This document shows positions 1-12,420 of a DNA stretch of 64,000 bases, piece by piece. The notes under the pieces are model-generated. The model was not told where the DNA came from. It searched no databases and saw only the letters and a list, made by a program, of their open reading frames with translations. Origin of the DNA: Colius striatus (taxonomy: Eukaryota > Chordata > Aves > Coliiformes > Coliidae); the NCBI RefSeq assembly GCF_028858725.1, contig NC_084767.1:671501-735500 (forward strand). The letters run 5' to 3'. A program made the translations under genes and the position numbers. How positions within the stretch are numbered: the first letter of the stretch is position 1; every line of letters begins with the position of its first letter.

Positions 1-499
1 CTGCTGTCACACACACATCTATTTGCCAGAGACGGCACATTTCTGACATGCTGCACATCACTCTGCTTTTGCTCCAGAGGAGAAATTATCCTTCCAGGAA
101 AATACGAAGATGTGCTACACTGGGTGGTCCTGATGCAGCTGATGTATCAGCTCGAGGTGCAGCACTGGAGAGGGACTGTGAGAGCAGCTTGCAGGACAGC
201 ACAGGCTAAAAGGATTCCTTTATCAATGGGAGGAGAATGGAGAGAATCGTTTCTGCTCAAGATACATGAGTGGAGGGGATGAGGGAAACATCACAGAGCT
301 CCCAGTACATGCAGAAGCATGTTGGTGGTGCGAGCCTTGCTGGCCATGGGTCCACACAAAGCCCTGTCCCCACACATCCCCAGGATCTGTGTCCCCAGAT
401 GGGAAGCCCAGAGGTACATCTGCTGTTGGTTTTATCTGTGCTCCAAGCTCAGCCTGTGTCAGACTCATTGTGATTCTATGTCCTCATGGCATCTCCTGA

Positions 500-640
500 C
501 ACTGGATCATTTACAATGCCCTGGAGGCAAATACAATGACTCATTATTATTAGTTAATGAAGCATCCAAGCACTAAAGCCACAGTCTGCCGAATGGATAA
601 AGAGCTCGGGCTGAATCCGATTTACCACACATCTCTGTCT
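500..640. promoter_or_regulatory. Candidate regulatory element with exact AP-1 site
   Basis: An AT-rich block within G+C-rich flanks. It holds an exact AP-1 consensus TGACTCA at 537-543, followed directly by a run of ATTATTATTAG and TTAATGAAG homeodomain-type cores. The compact clustering and change in composition suggest a conserved non-coding element. Conservation itself was not tested, so this is inference from motif content. Confidence 0.3.
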
Positions 641-1039
641 CCTCTGGCAGCAACAGAGCTACTGCCCACTGCAGCTCCCCGGCCCCTTCCCCACTCGTGG
701 GGATGCAGACAGCAGCCAGGCACAGGTAGGGAGCAGGGCTGGGAGCACCCATCCTGCTGCCAGAGCCAGGGAGCAGTTCTGGCTGTTCCCCTTGTGTCAC
801 TTCACAGACCAGAGACCACCAGTAAGGCACCAATGACTCCCTTCCTGCAGTGCCATGGGCTTCCAGTGCAGAGCCCTGGCATAGAACCCCAGGTGATGAG
901 GGACCCCAGGGGCAAGGGATCTGCATTTTGAGCCTGCACCAAGGGGCCTGGGAGGGACAGGGGCAGGAAGAGGCACAAAGGACATGGCACGTCCTTGGCT
1001 GGCCGCACAGATAACTCAGAATCCCCCAGGCTGCATCTC

Positions 1040-1170
1040 CCTTCCCAGAAGGATAAATATTTGATAACAAATTACTTTGAAGATAATCCACTTAATCCTT
1101 TGCCATGTCTCCAGGTTTCACTGTAATTAAAGTGTGATTAATTTTCTAAAGAAAAGCTCAAACCTCATGC
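1040..1170. promoter_or_regulatory. Candidate regulatory element with paired TAATCC sites
   Basis: An AT-rich block with two TAATCC cores, at 1084-1089 and 1093-1098 in the same orientation and 9 bp apart. TAATCC is the preferred core of K50 homeodomains (OTX, PITX, GSC). Further TAAT cores follow (TGTAATTAA and TGATTAATT). Motif content supports an enhancer-like element; function and conservation are inferred. Confidence 0.3.
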
Positions 1171-2518
1171 CTCTCCTAGCCCCCTCTCCCCAGGGTGCAA
1201 GAGATGGGCTCAGCATCATGACAGAGGTGATGGGGTCCTGTCAAGCCCACCGCTGATGGATGAGCAAAGCCAAGAATTGGACCCACACACATCCCACACA
1301 GCTCACACCACCAAGCCTGGAGCAAGGGCATGAAAGCCAGCTGCGCTCCTGGCACTGGGAAGGGCTGACACAGGCATGCAGCTTCCAAGAGCTGCTCACC
1401 TAGATGTGTCCCTGGACTGGGAAGGGGCTTTTGACCCCATACCAGCTCCCCCTAAAGTCTTCCCTCAGCCCTTCTACTCCTGTAGCTCTTGCCCCTGCCC
1501 AGAGCAGCTGATGTCCTGCTGGTGTCCCAGTTTTAAGTATGAGGTCTGCAGAGCAGTTAGGACGCTCTCCCTGTGTTCTTCTGTATCTCTCAAGGGCTGG
1601 TGTAGCTCCACACTGGGGATTTCAGATCCTCATCCCTTAAGCCCAGTCTTTACAGAGGTGAAAATGTCTTGCAGTGGTTTTGCTTATGGTAGGGAGCTGC
1701 TGGAGCAGAGCCGACATGGGCCAGGGAGCTGTGCAGAGGGGAGGTGCATGGGCTGTGTCCCACTGATGGAGCAAGATCACCTTTCCATTCCCCAGGCATC
1801 AAACTCAGGATTGACTCAGCTGATCAAAAATAGAGGGTGAGAGGAGGTGTGAAAGCCAGCAAAAAGGAAAAAAAAGTAAACAGAAAGAAAACCCAACCAA
1901 CCTAAAGCAATCTGTGCTTGCTTCCCCTGGGGTCCTACAGCCTGAGGAGGGGGGACTTGGCTTGTGTTGGGGTCTTTCAGAGCTGATTGACACTTCCAGG
2001 GAGCCACACTAACATCTCCCTGATGCTCCCAGGCAGAACTGATCTCCATGGGGCTGGTGTCAGCTCTGGGTCAGTGTCACACCTCACAGCACACCAGGAG
2101 TGGAGCCAAGGGGAGCAGATGGTGGTGCTGGCAGCAGGTGATACCTCTGGAAGAGGAAGGCAGGATCATCCCTCTGCTCCTCACTTCCCACTATGGCTAT
2201 GGGGGACTTAGAGACATTTCGACATTGGTAACATCCCTCATTCCCAGCTGTGTCCCTTGTCCTAGACTTGTTTGCAGCAAAACCAGGTAGGATTTTCTGA
2301 AAGTGTCTCTCAGGCAGCATGGGCTGAGCTTGCCCCAGCCCCACTTGTGTCCTGTGATACCACTGTCCTCTGTCACTGGAGCAGAGCAAGGGAGAGGACA
2401 AAGGCAGCTCTGTCTGCTGGCACTTAAATGTTCCCCTTCCTTCACAGCAGAGCAGCTTTCCTGACCAACACTGGGAGGATGGAGCTTGCTCTGGCTCTTG
2501 GTCCTGCATGACCACTGT

Positions 2519-2865
2519 AGAATCATAGAATCTTGCAGTAGTAGGGGTTGGAAGGGACTCTGCTGAAGCAGGTTCACCTCTATCAGGTCACACAAGAACG
2601 CATCCAGGCAAGTTTGAAAATCTTTGAGAGAAGGAGGATCCACACCCTCCCTGGGCAGCCTGTGCCTTACAGCAAAGAAGTTTCTCCTTGTGTTTAAGTG
2701 GAACTTTTTGTACTCCAGCTTATGTCCTTTACTCCTAGTCCTGCCACTGGAGACAACAGAATAAAAGTGTCGCTCCATCATCCTGACATTCACCCTCTAG
2801 ATGAGGTACCCTCTAACAGCCCCAGGTCTTGCAGCCTTTCCTACAGGAAATGGTTGTCACCACCT
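2519..2865 (-). mobile_element. CR1 LINE 3' fragment, minus strand
   Basis: The left edge is the reverse complement of the CR1 3' terminus (GAATCATAGAATC followed by GGGTTGGAAGGGACTC). Read on the minus strand, the fragment encodes the C-terminus of CR1 ORF2, including a GHKLEYKKFHLNTRRNFF-like stretch and a PPSLKDFQTCLDAFLCDL-like stretch. It belongs to the subtype whose tail encodes a 'GEVNLLQQ'-type end and carries the CTGAAGCAGGTTCACC block. About 26 bp that usually lie between GGAAGGGAC and CTGCTGAAGC are missing, so it has an internal deletion. It is 5' truncated, as most CR1 copies are, and not active. The right edge is uncertain by about 30 bp. Confidence 0.9.
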
Positions 2866-4434
2866 TGCTCTCCCCAGGGAGTTTCCCAGGATAAGGACAA
2901 CTTCCTCCTGCCCAGGTTTTGAGGCTGGACACCCTGAAATATTCCCAGCCGTGGCACAGGCCAATAGGACAAATGAAATAGCCAGGAGAGTAAAGCTGCA
3001 GGGGGAGTTTGTTGGGAGCTGTCCCTGCTTGGGGACATTGCAGCACATCACAGCCATGAAGCCACCAACCTTTGAGCCAGGCAAGCTGAGATGTCTGTGG
3101 CAGCCAAAAGAACATTAATTTGTTCTGCTCACATCTAACGAGGACATGAAGCCTGGTGCCTCCATTGCACCAGTCCTTACAGGGCTGTCCTTATTACCTG
3201 TCCCAGGAGAGCGTCTTCAGGTCAACTCTGTTAAAAGAAGCTTTGGAGCTTGGGACTATCCGTGGTACGGTAACCCACCCCTCCCCCAAGAGCAGGGAGC
3301 GTGGGAGAGCAGCAAAGAGCAGCACTTCTCAGATAGCTCAGCCCAGCACTGGCTCTAAGGACGCAGATGAAGCTGCATTATTCAGAATATCAGGTTTTGT
3401 TATTGAATCCCAATAGCTGGCCAATGCTTTTGAAGTAGCAAACAGAGCAGGCACCTCTCTGCAAGTTGGGATGATGCCCTGGAGCTGCTTTTGCAGCCAG
3501 CACGTGTACGCAGACACGAAAATGTGCTGAAGAGAAGGAGACAGTTGTTGAAGGCTGACAAATTGTCAATGGAAAAAGTTACACTGCTGAAGGATCAGTT
3601 ATTCAACAGAGATGGCAGCTTCACTGCTGGGAGGAATCAAAGAGCCATGCCGGCTGTGGGAGGTGGACTCTGTGCCCGTGGGGCTGGCAGCGGCTGCGTG
3701 GTTTGCAGGGCACTGCTGCTGGAAGCCACCAGCATGATGCTGTGCTCTAAGAGCAGGGAGTTTTTCTGATAAAATACCACTGGCTTTTGCATCATGAGCT
3801 CTGGGGTTTTCATTAAATTATAATGTTAAGGAATAAAACTCAGCACATCGCCAGCTTTTCTCTTGCTGGTACTCTGCACAGTGCAGTCTGCAAGGTAAGC
3901 GATCTCAGCTCTGAGTACTTTGTTTTTGCTGTACCCCAGGGTAGCCTCGAGGAAGGGAAGAAACAGTTGCTTTCACAAGCCTTCCTCTCTTCCTCTTCCC
4001 TCCTCCTTTCCCTCTGTTGGATTCAGAATCCCAAACAAAACCAGGCAAAGAAACTCTCATGAAACACCAACGGAGCCCACTCCCTTCAGCCAGCTGCAGC
4101 CAGGAGCTGTATTTTATGAGCATCCTGATGGGTTCCCTGCCTTTCTCTCTCCCCTCACAGTGCCTGGACAAGCCACACTGCAAAAGACCAGGGGGAAAGG
4201 AGTTGAAGTCACAATCTGTCTCAGACACCACTTTCAAAAGCCACTTTGCAACACGGGAACCCAAAAAGCCCTTCCTTGGCTCCGTGCCCTGGATGGCAGT
4301 GACATACAGGAGACAGGCTGAGCATCTCCACCGTCCCCTGAGCCCTAGGATGCCCCTAAGAGCTGTGCCCACACCAAAGCACGTTGGGGTCCACCCGACA
4401 CAATGCCAGCAGGCATGTTTTGTATTTATTTCCC
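2866..4434. other. Intergenic DNA, nothing recognised
   Basis: Short open frames on both strands overlap each other and have no recognisable domain. No repeat family, RNA gene or clear regulatory cluster was seen. Confidence 0.55.
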
Positions 4435-4870
4435 TTGAAAACATTTGCTTAACAGGTGCTTAATGCTATGATTAAGCGACAAGGAATTACACATTTTATT
4501 TAAGAGCAGGCACGAGGAACAGTGTAATTCCCTGTAGACTAATGGTGTATTTCTCCTCACAGACAGCCAATTAAATATTTAATCAGCAGAATAGCCAGTT
4601 AAGTATTGTATATGGGCATAAATTCAATGCAATACTTTTCCATGCCACATTAAGCTAAAGCTTGTGGACAGTTGTCTCCTCAGCATCAGTCACAACGGCT
4701 CGGTCAAGGCATCATTCAAAAATAGATTCTATTTCTTTTCTGCTAGGTAAAGCAGGCATCGTTTCTGTCCTGTCCCAGCCAAGTACATTAACTCTTCAGC
4801 AGCACTGTATGAATAATCTGCATCAAATTGTGGATTAGGGGAAGATTGCCACCTTCCTGCTCAGCAGCTA
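4435..4870. promoter_or_regulatory. Candidate conserved non-coding element with 14-bp palindrome
   Basis: A long AT-rich block lacking open frames, flanked by G+C-richer DNA. It contains an E-box CAGGTG at 4453-4458 next to inverted TAAT/ATTA cores (4461-4474). It also holds a perfect 14-bp palindrome ATTAAATATTTAAT at 4570-4583 and many further TAAT, AATTCA and ATTAAG cores. This density is typical of vertebrate developmental enhancers. No alignment was possible, so the call rests on composition and motifs. Confidence 0.4.
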
Positions 4871-5429
4871 TCTGAGCTGACTGTCAATTTCCACAAATAA
4901 TTTCTCTTTTGGTCACATCCTGGAGCTTCAGTGACACTGGAGGGCCATTGCTCTCTGCACTCCTCAGATGCTTTAGAAGAATCAGGAGGTTTATCAATTA
5001 AAGACACAAGCTAAAGAAAAAGGGGAAAGAGCAGATTTCCACTTCTCATTCAATGAAACATGCTGAGGTTAAAAAAAATCCATTAAAAAACGGCTTTTGA
5101 GACAGAGCATTGCCACAGGGAGGGAAGGACGTGGCTTACAGCACCCTCCATGGACACATTGGACCACTCAGCCTCAGCTCTGGTGAAGGTGCAGCACAAG
5201 CTGTGGCTGTGGGCACGAGTGGGGTTTCCCACAGGCAAGCAGAGCTGGCCCCAAAGGAGGAAGAGTATGGGGTCCATGACTGCAGGGCTATGCCCACTGC
5301 AGTGTACCGAGGGAAAAACGTTCATTCCGTTTTCCCACCATCCAGGGGCATTCATTCCACGAGTGTCTTCCTTCGGGGCTGATTGCTGTTCAGCTGTCTT
5401 TCAGCCTCCACTTCCCAAGCTCTCATCGG
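4871..5429. other. Intergenic DNA, nothing recognised
   Basis: No exon, RNA gene or repeat is recognisable. Overlapping frames near 5083-5440 on both strands read as low-quality chance translations. Confidence 0.5.
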
Positions 5430-5730
5430 CTCGATTATAACTGTAAGAGTAAATCTATTTACGGTGCATTGTTGCAAAATGAATCGATAGACACGGAACA
5501 AACATAAGGGCAAAGCCTCAGTAACTTGAGCAGGCAGCTTTGCGTTGGCTGCAGCAGGGGCTGCCCCCCACACCCCCCTTGTATTTCTCAGGAAAGGGCT
5601 ATTTGCAAACACAAAGGTTGTTCCCGGGAGAGAAAGTTAAGCATGATGAATTATTGACAGATGATTTTCTTTTCTGGCCTCTGAGTGACTTCAGATATGA
5701 GTCGAAATCTTATTCTCAGTTCTGCAAGCC
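5430..5730. promoter_or_regulatory. Candidate regulatory element, AT-rich block
   Basis: AT-rich stretches with homeodomain- and forkhead-like cores (CGATTATAACTG, TGAATCGATAG, GAACAAACATAAG, ATGAATTATTGAC) surround a short G+C-rich centre near 5535-5580. The motif clusters resemble a conserved element. Evidence is weaker than for the 4.4-4.9 kb block. Confidence 0.25.
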
Positions 5731-6394
5731 ATAGTGATCAGTGCTGGTGAAGTAAGGAGGGGAATATGAGCCACTGCTTGTGGAGGCAAAGTACTCTTGG
5801 AAAAGGGGTGTTTGCTTATTTCAAGACAAGGCTATAACACAGAGCATGCTGTGATCCAGCACCTAAACGTGACAGAGACTGAGAAATAATGGGATCACTG
5901 TCAGACAGCACCTTCTCCACTCAAAGCATTCTAGGGCTTTGCAAAGCTCCAAACTGGCAGAACACACGCAGGGAGAAGCTGGCGCTAATCTGTCCCACGC
6001 TAGGATGGGCTTCCCAAACATCAGGAATGGTTTAACTAGAGGGACATCAGGGTAAATCCTGCAAAATATCTTTATACACAGGCTTTTTGAGCCATCCTTT
6101 AGAGAGCTAGAGACTGTGGAAGGATGGTGAACAAGCAAAGTATGAGAGGGACACTAGCTTTGTCTTAATTTTATCTGTCTTAGGAGAGTTGCTCTAGAAA
6201 TCTGTTATGTTAAATAAAGGTTTTGGGAAAGCGAAGGCTGCGTGCCTTGCTGGAGACCCATGAACCAGCACCGCAGCACCATTCTACCCCCGTGACCAGG
6301 GCCGATGGGCTGGGCTACACTGAGCAGGTTCACATCTCCCCAGTGAGCTGTGGTGGCCAGCCAGGACTGGGATAACAGGCTTCATGATCTCATG
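5731..6394. other. Intergenic DNA, nothing recognised
   Basis: No gene, repeat or motif cluster was recognised. The 91-codon frame on the minus strand near 5863-6138 shows no family features. Confidence 0.5.
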
Positions 6395-6570
6395 GTGCTT
6401 TAATCTAACATGTTATTCCATCCTTGGCCAGGCTGTAAAGACCCTTGTGACGATTACATCATCTTGTCTGAAGCACAGTAAAGCTTTAAGCCGCATGAAT
6501 GTCCTCAGTTCTGCACCCATTGCTTTAATTACAACCTGAATTTCATCAAAGGTTAATTTAATCCTAGACA
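6395..6570. promoter_or_regulatory. Candidate regulatory element with TAATTA core
   Basis: An AT-rich block with a CRE-like GTGACGATTACATCATC stretch, a TAATTA core at 6536-6541, and a second AGGTTAATTTAATCC cluster at its right end. Preserved CpG dinucleotides and the abrupt edge against G+C-rich flanks suggest constraint. Regulatory function is inferred only. Confidence 0.3.
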
Positions 6571-9500
6571 CGGGGAGAGATGAAGCTGGGAATCTGTCCC
6601 CAAGTGTCCCCAGCCATCCCCACTGGCTTCCTACTAATAAATCTCTTTCCCTTAAGAAAAAACAGGCAATGCTAGGGGTGGTTTCCACTTTCCTATCTCT
6701 GCTGCTCTTAGTTCAACCTCTGCAACAGCTGCCAGGAGCCATAAATCACTGAGCACAATCTTGGAGCTGGGGATCACTGTCTTGTAAAACAAATATCTTC
6801 CAGATTTTGTAGCGCCTGATGCTTGTTACAAACTGTTGGTTGTCAGGTTCCTCCTCTTCTCTCCCATTTATTTCCCAGCCCTGCATCTCTGCTACTCCTT
6901 GTCCGCTATATATCTCCTGTTTATTGTTATTTCTTTTCCCCCTTTGTTTTAATAACTCTTTTACTGTGTGTTCTTGTAAAAACAGCTGCTCTAGCCAGTA
7001 AAGAAAAAAATAAAGGAGTATCTGGAAACAGATGCCCTGGCATTGCTTCAGCTGTAATCTGCTAGATTTATAATTTGTCTTTGGTTCAATATTGATTCAG
7101 AATAAAGCAACTCAAAACACACTGGCAGCTCATAGCTTTTTGTAGTCTTCTTCCATCTTTCTTCTTCTCTGCCATGACATTTCTTTTCATCCACACAACT
7201 AAAACGTACAGAGCAACAAACCAATGCAAGCTGATGAGAGACACCCGGGTGCCTGTAGAGCAGAGGGTTTATGTCTGCAGAAACTCAAGGAGATGTTGTC
7301 AGCTCATTTTTTGTTGTTTTCATTTCTTCCCTCTTGTCCAGTATTATCTGCCTCTTCTCAGCATTCCGCCTTAAGTCGCTCTCCCGTGTTTCATGGACTT
7401 ACAGAGTCCCTGGGGCTCCCACGAAGGCAATGGCAGCCTGGCAGCCCTGGTCCAGGCTGTGGCACCTGCCATAGGGTGCAGTTATGCTTGTCCTCCTTGG
7501 GTGTGGGAGCACAGAGGGCAGGCACTGGGGCTCCTTCTCAGTCCATCCGCCTCTGAACGGCTGTGCAGGGGTTAGTGTGTCCCTTGACATCACACTGAAA
7601 TGGAAACACTAGCATTTCCCTTTCGTGAAGTGCCTTGAGAGACACAGAGAGAAAGCTACTAGAACACTTCTTTGGGGTTTGTAAAATAAGCCCATTTGGG
7701 ATACAAGTATTAAATACACAATTTATACCTCCACCAGCAGCCTGAGTCCAGGCCTGCCTGTAAATGCCTTAAGGGTCACACCATCCACCCACCAGCACAC
7801 AGATCTCTTCTGACATACCCCATGCTGATGATGAGACTGCATCTACATGCAGAGTAAAAGGTTTCTTTGGAGTGTACAGGAGGAATCTGCTCCTTTGAAC
7901 ATTTCCCACCTGTCAGACAATGCCACCTCTCCCCTAACTCTCTGTTTCTTGCAGGGCTATTTGGTTTGAATACTTGGGACTATTTATGTATGGCTCTTCC
8001 CTTCCAAGCCCAGTCCTCCCTTGCTCCTTCCTGGCAAAGCTCTGCAAGCCCTACAAGCTGTGTCTTCCTGGCAGAGCTCTCATTTGGGTGCTGTAAATTA
8101 GCCTATTAATTTCTTCTTCAGCAGAGGAGGTGGTCTGGACTCTCTTTAGCTTGTGAAATCTCAGGTGGTCTCCAGTTACCACATCTCACCCAGATACAGT
8201 ACCACCTGCATTCTCCAAGCCCAGCACAGCCCTTTGGGTTCCCTCCAGGTTCTCCCCTGGGTTCCCCTGTCCCTCTGGCTGCCTTTGCCTCTGAGGAGAG
8301 GGATCCAGCTCAAGGGCAGCACATGAAGCCCAGCAGCCTCACATGTCTGTGCTTACCTAAAGCCTGGCAGTAAGGGACACAAATTTAGGAAGCAGAAGTA
8401 AGGGATCAGTCCTACAATTAGGCAAGAAACATCTTTTCTAGCAGAGCTGCATTGTGGCAGGGCTTTTGATTTGGGAAAACAAGATCCAGTCCTCCTAGCC
8501 AACAGCCAGGCTGGCTGTCTCGGTTGGGCAAGAAGTTCACTGATTCCTTGGGCTCTGCCACATGTCAGCCTGAGGCTGGGAAACCTTCAAACAATCATTT
8601 ACATTGCTGTGCCTAGAATGGCAGGAATGCTCCCAGAGGCTCTACATCAGCAGAAGAGCCGCTCGCTCTCTGTGCTGTCTGCCTGTGGACTGGACTGCCT
8701 GTACTCTCCCAGTATGGAACAATATGGCAGAGTGGGTGATTTCTTCAGCAGGCAGAAGGGATGAGAACGTGCATGAGTTTAGCAAGCTCAAAAGCCATTT
8801 TTGGCATGTTGTCCCAACCCAGAATATGTACTAGCCTAGGAAAGTGTCACGGGCAGGTGGCTTTCTGTGCCGAGAGACCTTGTGGTCCCCAACCAGACAT
8901 CAGACCCAGCCTGCTGTAATCAGACAGCTGAGAGCTCCCACTGCCTACCATGACTGCAGCCCAGCAGAGCACGTGGGCAGCCCTGGAAAGCTGTGAGAGA
9001 ATGGCAACAGCGAAGTAACTGAGTGTTTCCAGCAAAGCATGGGCAGAGGTGTTTGGGGTTCTAGGGGTACAAGAGTGCATCAGCATTGTTCCCTGCTGTG
9101 GTCCATCACCACTGGTAATCACTTCAACAGTCAGCATTTCCAAGGATGTGCAAGCAGACAGATTCCAACACGGCCTCGATGTCGAAGGCAGGGAGCAGTG
9201 CTGTCCCAGCCCTGTCCCAGCCCAAGGAGGAACAGGGTCCTGTGGGCAGCAGGTCAGAATGGAGAGGGTTCGCCTGGCCCAACAGCCGCCAGGAGCTGGC
9301 AGGCATGTGCCAACCCGTCTGGGCTTGTCTTAATTTGATTATATGTCAGCTGCCTTCAGGGTGCCAGAGACGATGTACTCAGCCAGGATGTGCTCACGGG
9401 TTCGTGACAGAGATTCATTAGGCTCATTGCATACCCTGTTAGACACAGTTATGAGAGCAAGTGCCTCTGACACAGCTCTCCAGCAAAATTTGCACTGACG

Positions 9501-12232
9501 CTGCTCTTCCTTGGACTGTCTTTATTTGTTCCTGGGAGGGAAGGGGGATCTGGACATGATGGTGGCTGGAGAAATGGCCTGTGTAAGTCCACAGGACAGT
9601 TCATACTTCTGTATGTAGGAGCAAGGAAACGTTGTTTCCCAGTTGAGAGCATCACTTCTCCAGCACTGGACGCATTTGCTGTGTGTTCATGAGGCCCCTC
9701 TTCATCAGCAGTGGGTAAAACACCCTCCAGAGGAAAGAAAGGCAGATGTCTCTGGCTCTGTGTCAGCAGGAGTAAGCAGTGCTGGGGCTCTGTCAGGAGC
9801 TGGCCAGGGTGGCTCTTGAACCTTGATAAATCATAGCTACTCTTCTCCCTTCTCAGACAGCCCAGCAGCAAAGCAAGATGCTGCTCTCTGATCTGTAGTT
9901 CAAGCGGATCCTCCCTCCTGTGCTCTCCTGGGCAAACCCATACATCAGCTCCAGGCTGAAATCCAGGAGTCCCAAAACTGACCTTTTTCTCTGTTTTATT
10001 TTTCCAGGTTTCAGCAAACTCAGCAAGCAAACACTGGACTTGCAGCTGGGTGTGCTGGGGCACAGCTGACTATGAACATGTCCCCTTTGTCTCTACCTTG
10101 GTAATAGGGGAGTCCTGATAGTCCACCTCCAGCTCTGGCCCATCGTGACAGTGATCACACAGCTCAGGCCAAGTGATTTTTGTGGCTGTTATTTCCCCTC
10201 TGCTGCCTCTCCACAATATGGACAAGGCTCAGCCTCAGGTCTCCCTGAGAAAATGGATTTCCCTGACACCTTGGAAGCTTTGAGGTGTTTTTTCCCAGGA
10301 GGGAGGGTCTGGTGAACCCCATGGGAAGTGCTTTGTCTTGCAGTGTTGTTTATTGCAAGACAATGGTTGTTAGCACACTGGAAGAAGCTGCCAGTTATCT
10401 TTCACCCTGCTGTATCCCCTGGGAATAAGAAACCTCTGCATAGAGGCTTGCTCACTCGGCTCAAGACTTAACAGTAGGGTTGCTGAGTTACAAATCCTCA
10501 GCAATGGTAGCAGCAATGCGATACAACAGCCATAGCCTGGGATGTCTCTAGTGTCTTGTGTCTGCATCTTCTAAGCCACACAGGTATGGGACATGCGGAA
10601 TTTTGCTTCCCAGGCTTTCTCCAGAAGCATCCCTTCTCTCTTCCTACCATCACCCCAGCCCAGTGTTGGTATCCTCACATCCTCCTCCCTGCAGAAGGAG
10701 CCCAAGGAGTGCAAGCAGACTGCCAGTACTGACAGCTTGTCATGGTGAGTTTTCCTGATGGTCCCATCTCATGCAAACAGCTATTTGAGCTGTGTCACAG
10801 TGCAGGAGGAGAGGAAGGAGGTGGAGGAGGATGGGAGGGATGGACTGCAGACTGCAGGAAGAGGAGAAGGAAGGACATTTGGTACCTTCAGGATGAAGGC
10901 AGCACTCTGTACCCTGAGCTTTACTCCAATTTTCCAGTCCAAGTGAGTCATTGTAGCATTTTATGTAGTTAAAGAAGAAAGAAACACCTTCAAAGAAGCA
11001 ACTGTCTGTTAGAAATAACTGCCAGGACAGGGCCTTCCAGAGAGATGACTGCCTCTTCATTGACCTTGATAGTCTGTGTGTACTTGCAGATATCAGAGTT
11101 AAAGAATAATGGGATTTTGGTTGAGCTGTACAAGTCCTTACACAATGTCTTTGTGTGTTTCAGAGGTCAGAAGTATTACCAGACTCTGATGCAACAAAAA
11201 GAACAAGAGAAACCCTGGGGACACTGGGCAGGAGAAAGGATACAGGAAGGTATCCAAACCTCTGGCTTTATGAGTTTATCTCTAAAAGATAACAACTGGG
11301 AAAATAAACCGAGTGGCTGAGCAACTCCATCACTGACTGATGAGTACCTGAAGCCAGACAGCAATCTGGAGATGTGAAACTCCTTGAAGATGTAGAAGAC
11401 AATGCCTTTGAGACACAGCAAAATGCTGACCTGACCTGGCACACCTCAAACTGTGGGCCTGAGCAGTGGGTTCCTGGTGACACAGAGCTCTCTGCTCTCC
11501 CAGTGCATCACCGTGGGTCTGCACCACAATACCAGTGAGCACCTGCCCTCCCAATCTCACCTTCTTGTCTCATCCTGCACTGCATCTGCCTTGCTTCCCT
11601 CCTTCTCAAACACTGGGGTTTTTCTGCCTTTCATTTTAGAAACTGAAAATAAAGGACAAAGGACCTGTTTTCCTTCTGGCTCTTGATCACAAGAGCCCTT
11701 GGAGAGGGCCTATTTTAAGAAATGAGAGCCTTCCCCCCGCTGGAAAAGCAGCTCAGCAAGGGCAGGCTCAGCGCCATGCCTTCTAGTCAGGCACTTGAGA
11801 CACCTGCTAGCAGCCACTTCAGCCACCAAATACTCATCAGGCAGCGGCAGAAACCACCACTGCACACCCCCTACCCTGGCTCGCTGCTCGGGCGGTGGCA
11901 ATGCCACCTTCTGCCCAGGGTGGGCACACCACAGGCGATGGGCTGAATGGCTCAGACCCGCTCCGAGGCTGAACATCTCACACTTTGAATCCACGGGGCT
12001 GAGGAAGCAGGAGGTCCCCATGAGAAGAGCTGCCCAGGCTCTCCTTGCTGATGGCAGTCATTTTTCAGTATGAAAACTCCAGAAGCTGATGCTATATGGG
12101 ATGCAGCAGAATGCAAGGCAGGGCAGAACCCTGCAGAGGCCATTTGGCACATCCTGCTCTCACACTTGTGCTCCAGGGCCACATCTCACCTTGGAAATCC
12201 CCGACGTGGCCCCTCCAGCCTTGTCTAGCAAG
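6571..12232. other. Intergenic DNA, no gene recognised
   Basis: About 5.7 kb in which I find no supported exon, RNA gene or clear transposon. Pyrimidine-rich stretches lie at 6840-6960 and 7145-7175, and a purine-rich stretch of GGA/GAG repeats at about 10805-10870. The longest frame is 204 codons on the minus strand (9449-10063). It has no recognisable domain or compositional sign of coding and is treated as chance. Confidence 0.55.
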
Positions 12233-12420
12233 TCATTCCCTGCTTTCCTGATTCTCCACTTGGGAAGGTGTTTCTTGACATCTGTTCTGAATTTGACTCT
12301 CTTCAATTTATGTTTTACAGCCCTTGCTCCTCTCCCCTTGGTGGAGCTGAGAGCTGTAACTTGAGATTATATTACCCATATCGCTTAAGTTTTTATGCAC
12401 TTCACTTAAATTTTCTCATA
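12233..12420 (-). mobile_element. Possible very old CR1/L2-type LINE remnant
   Basis: The stretch from about 12240 to 12345 resembles, at low identity, the reverse complement of a LINE ORF2 C-terminal region (a GTTTCTTGACATCTGTTCTG block followed by a TTCAATTTATGTTTTACAGC block). Its order matches that in CR1-like elements. The match is from memory and weak. Unique AT-rich DNA is the alternative. Confidence 0.25.

Larger units (their letters stand above)
1..2518. other. Upstream intergenic DNA, no gene recognised
   Basis: No coding exon is recognisable. Open frames of up to about 170 codons occur on both strands, but they have no family resemblance, are rich in Pro, Ser, Cys and Trp, and are what moderately G+C-rich non-coding DNA gives by chance. 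Two AT-rich islands inside it (about 500-640 and 1040-1170) stand out as possible regulatory elements and are listed separately. In mammals the gene upstream of GALNT10 is MFAP3, as I recall; no exon of it is visible here. Confidence 0.6.

Noticed and set aside
573..1091. 172-codon open frame on the minus strand
   Set aside because: No domain recognised, unusual Cys/Trp/Pro content, and its start overlaps the candidate regulatory block. Chance frame.
2197..2793. 198-codon minus-strand frame as a host gene
   Set aside because: Its N-terminal half is CR1 ORF2 C-terminus; the remainder is read-through into flanking DNA past the CR1 3' end.
7505..7525. Possible CTCF site around CACAGAGGGCAGG
   Set aside because: The AGAGGGCAG core fits, but the upstream half (CCASY) does not.
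9449..10063. 204-codon open frame on the minus strand
   Set aside because: No recognisable domain, motif or splice context. It is consistent with chance in moderately G+C-rich intergenic DNA.
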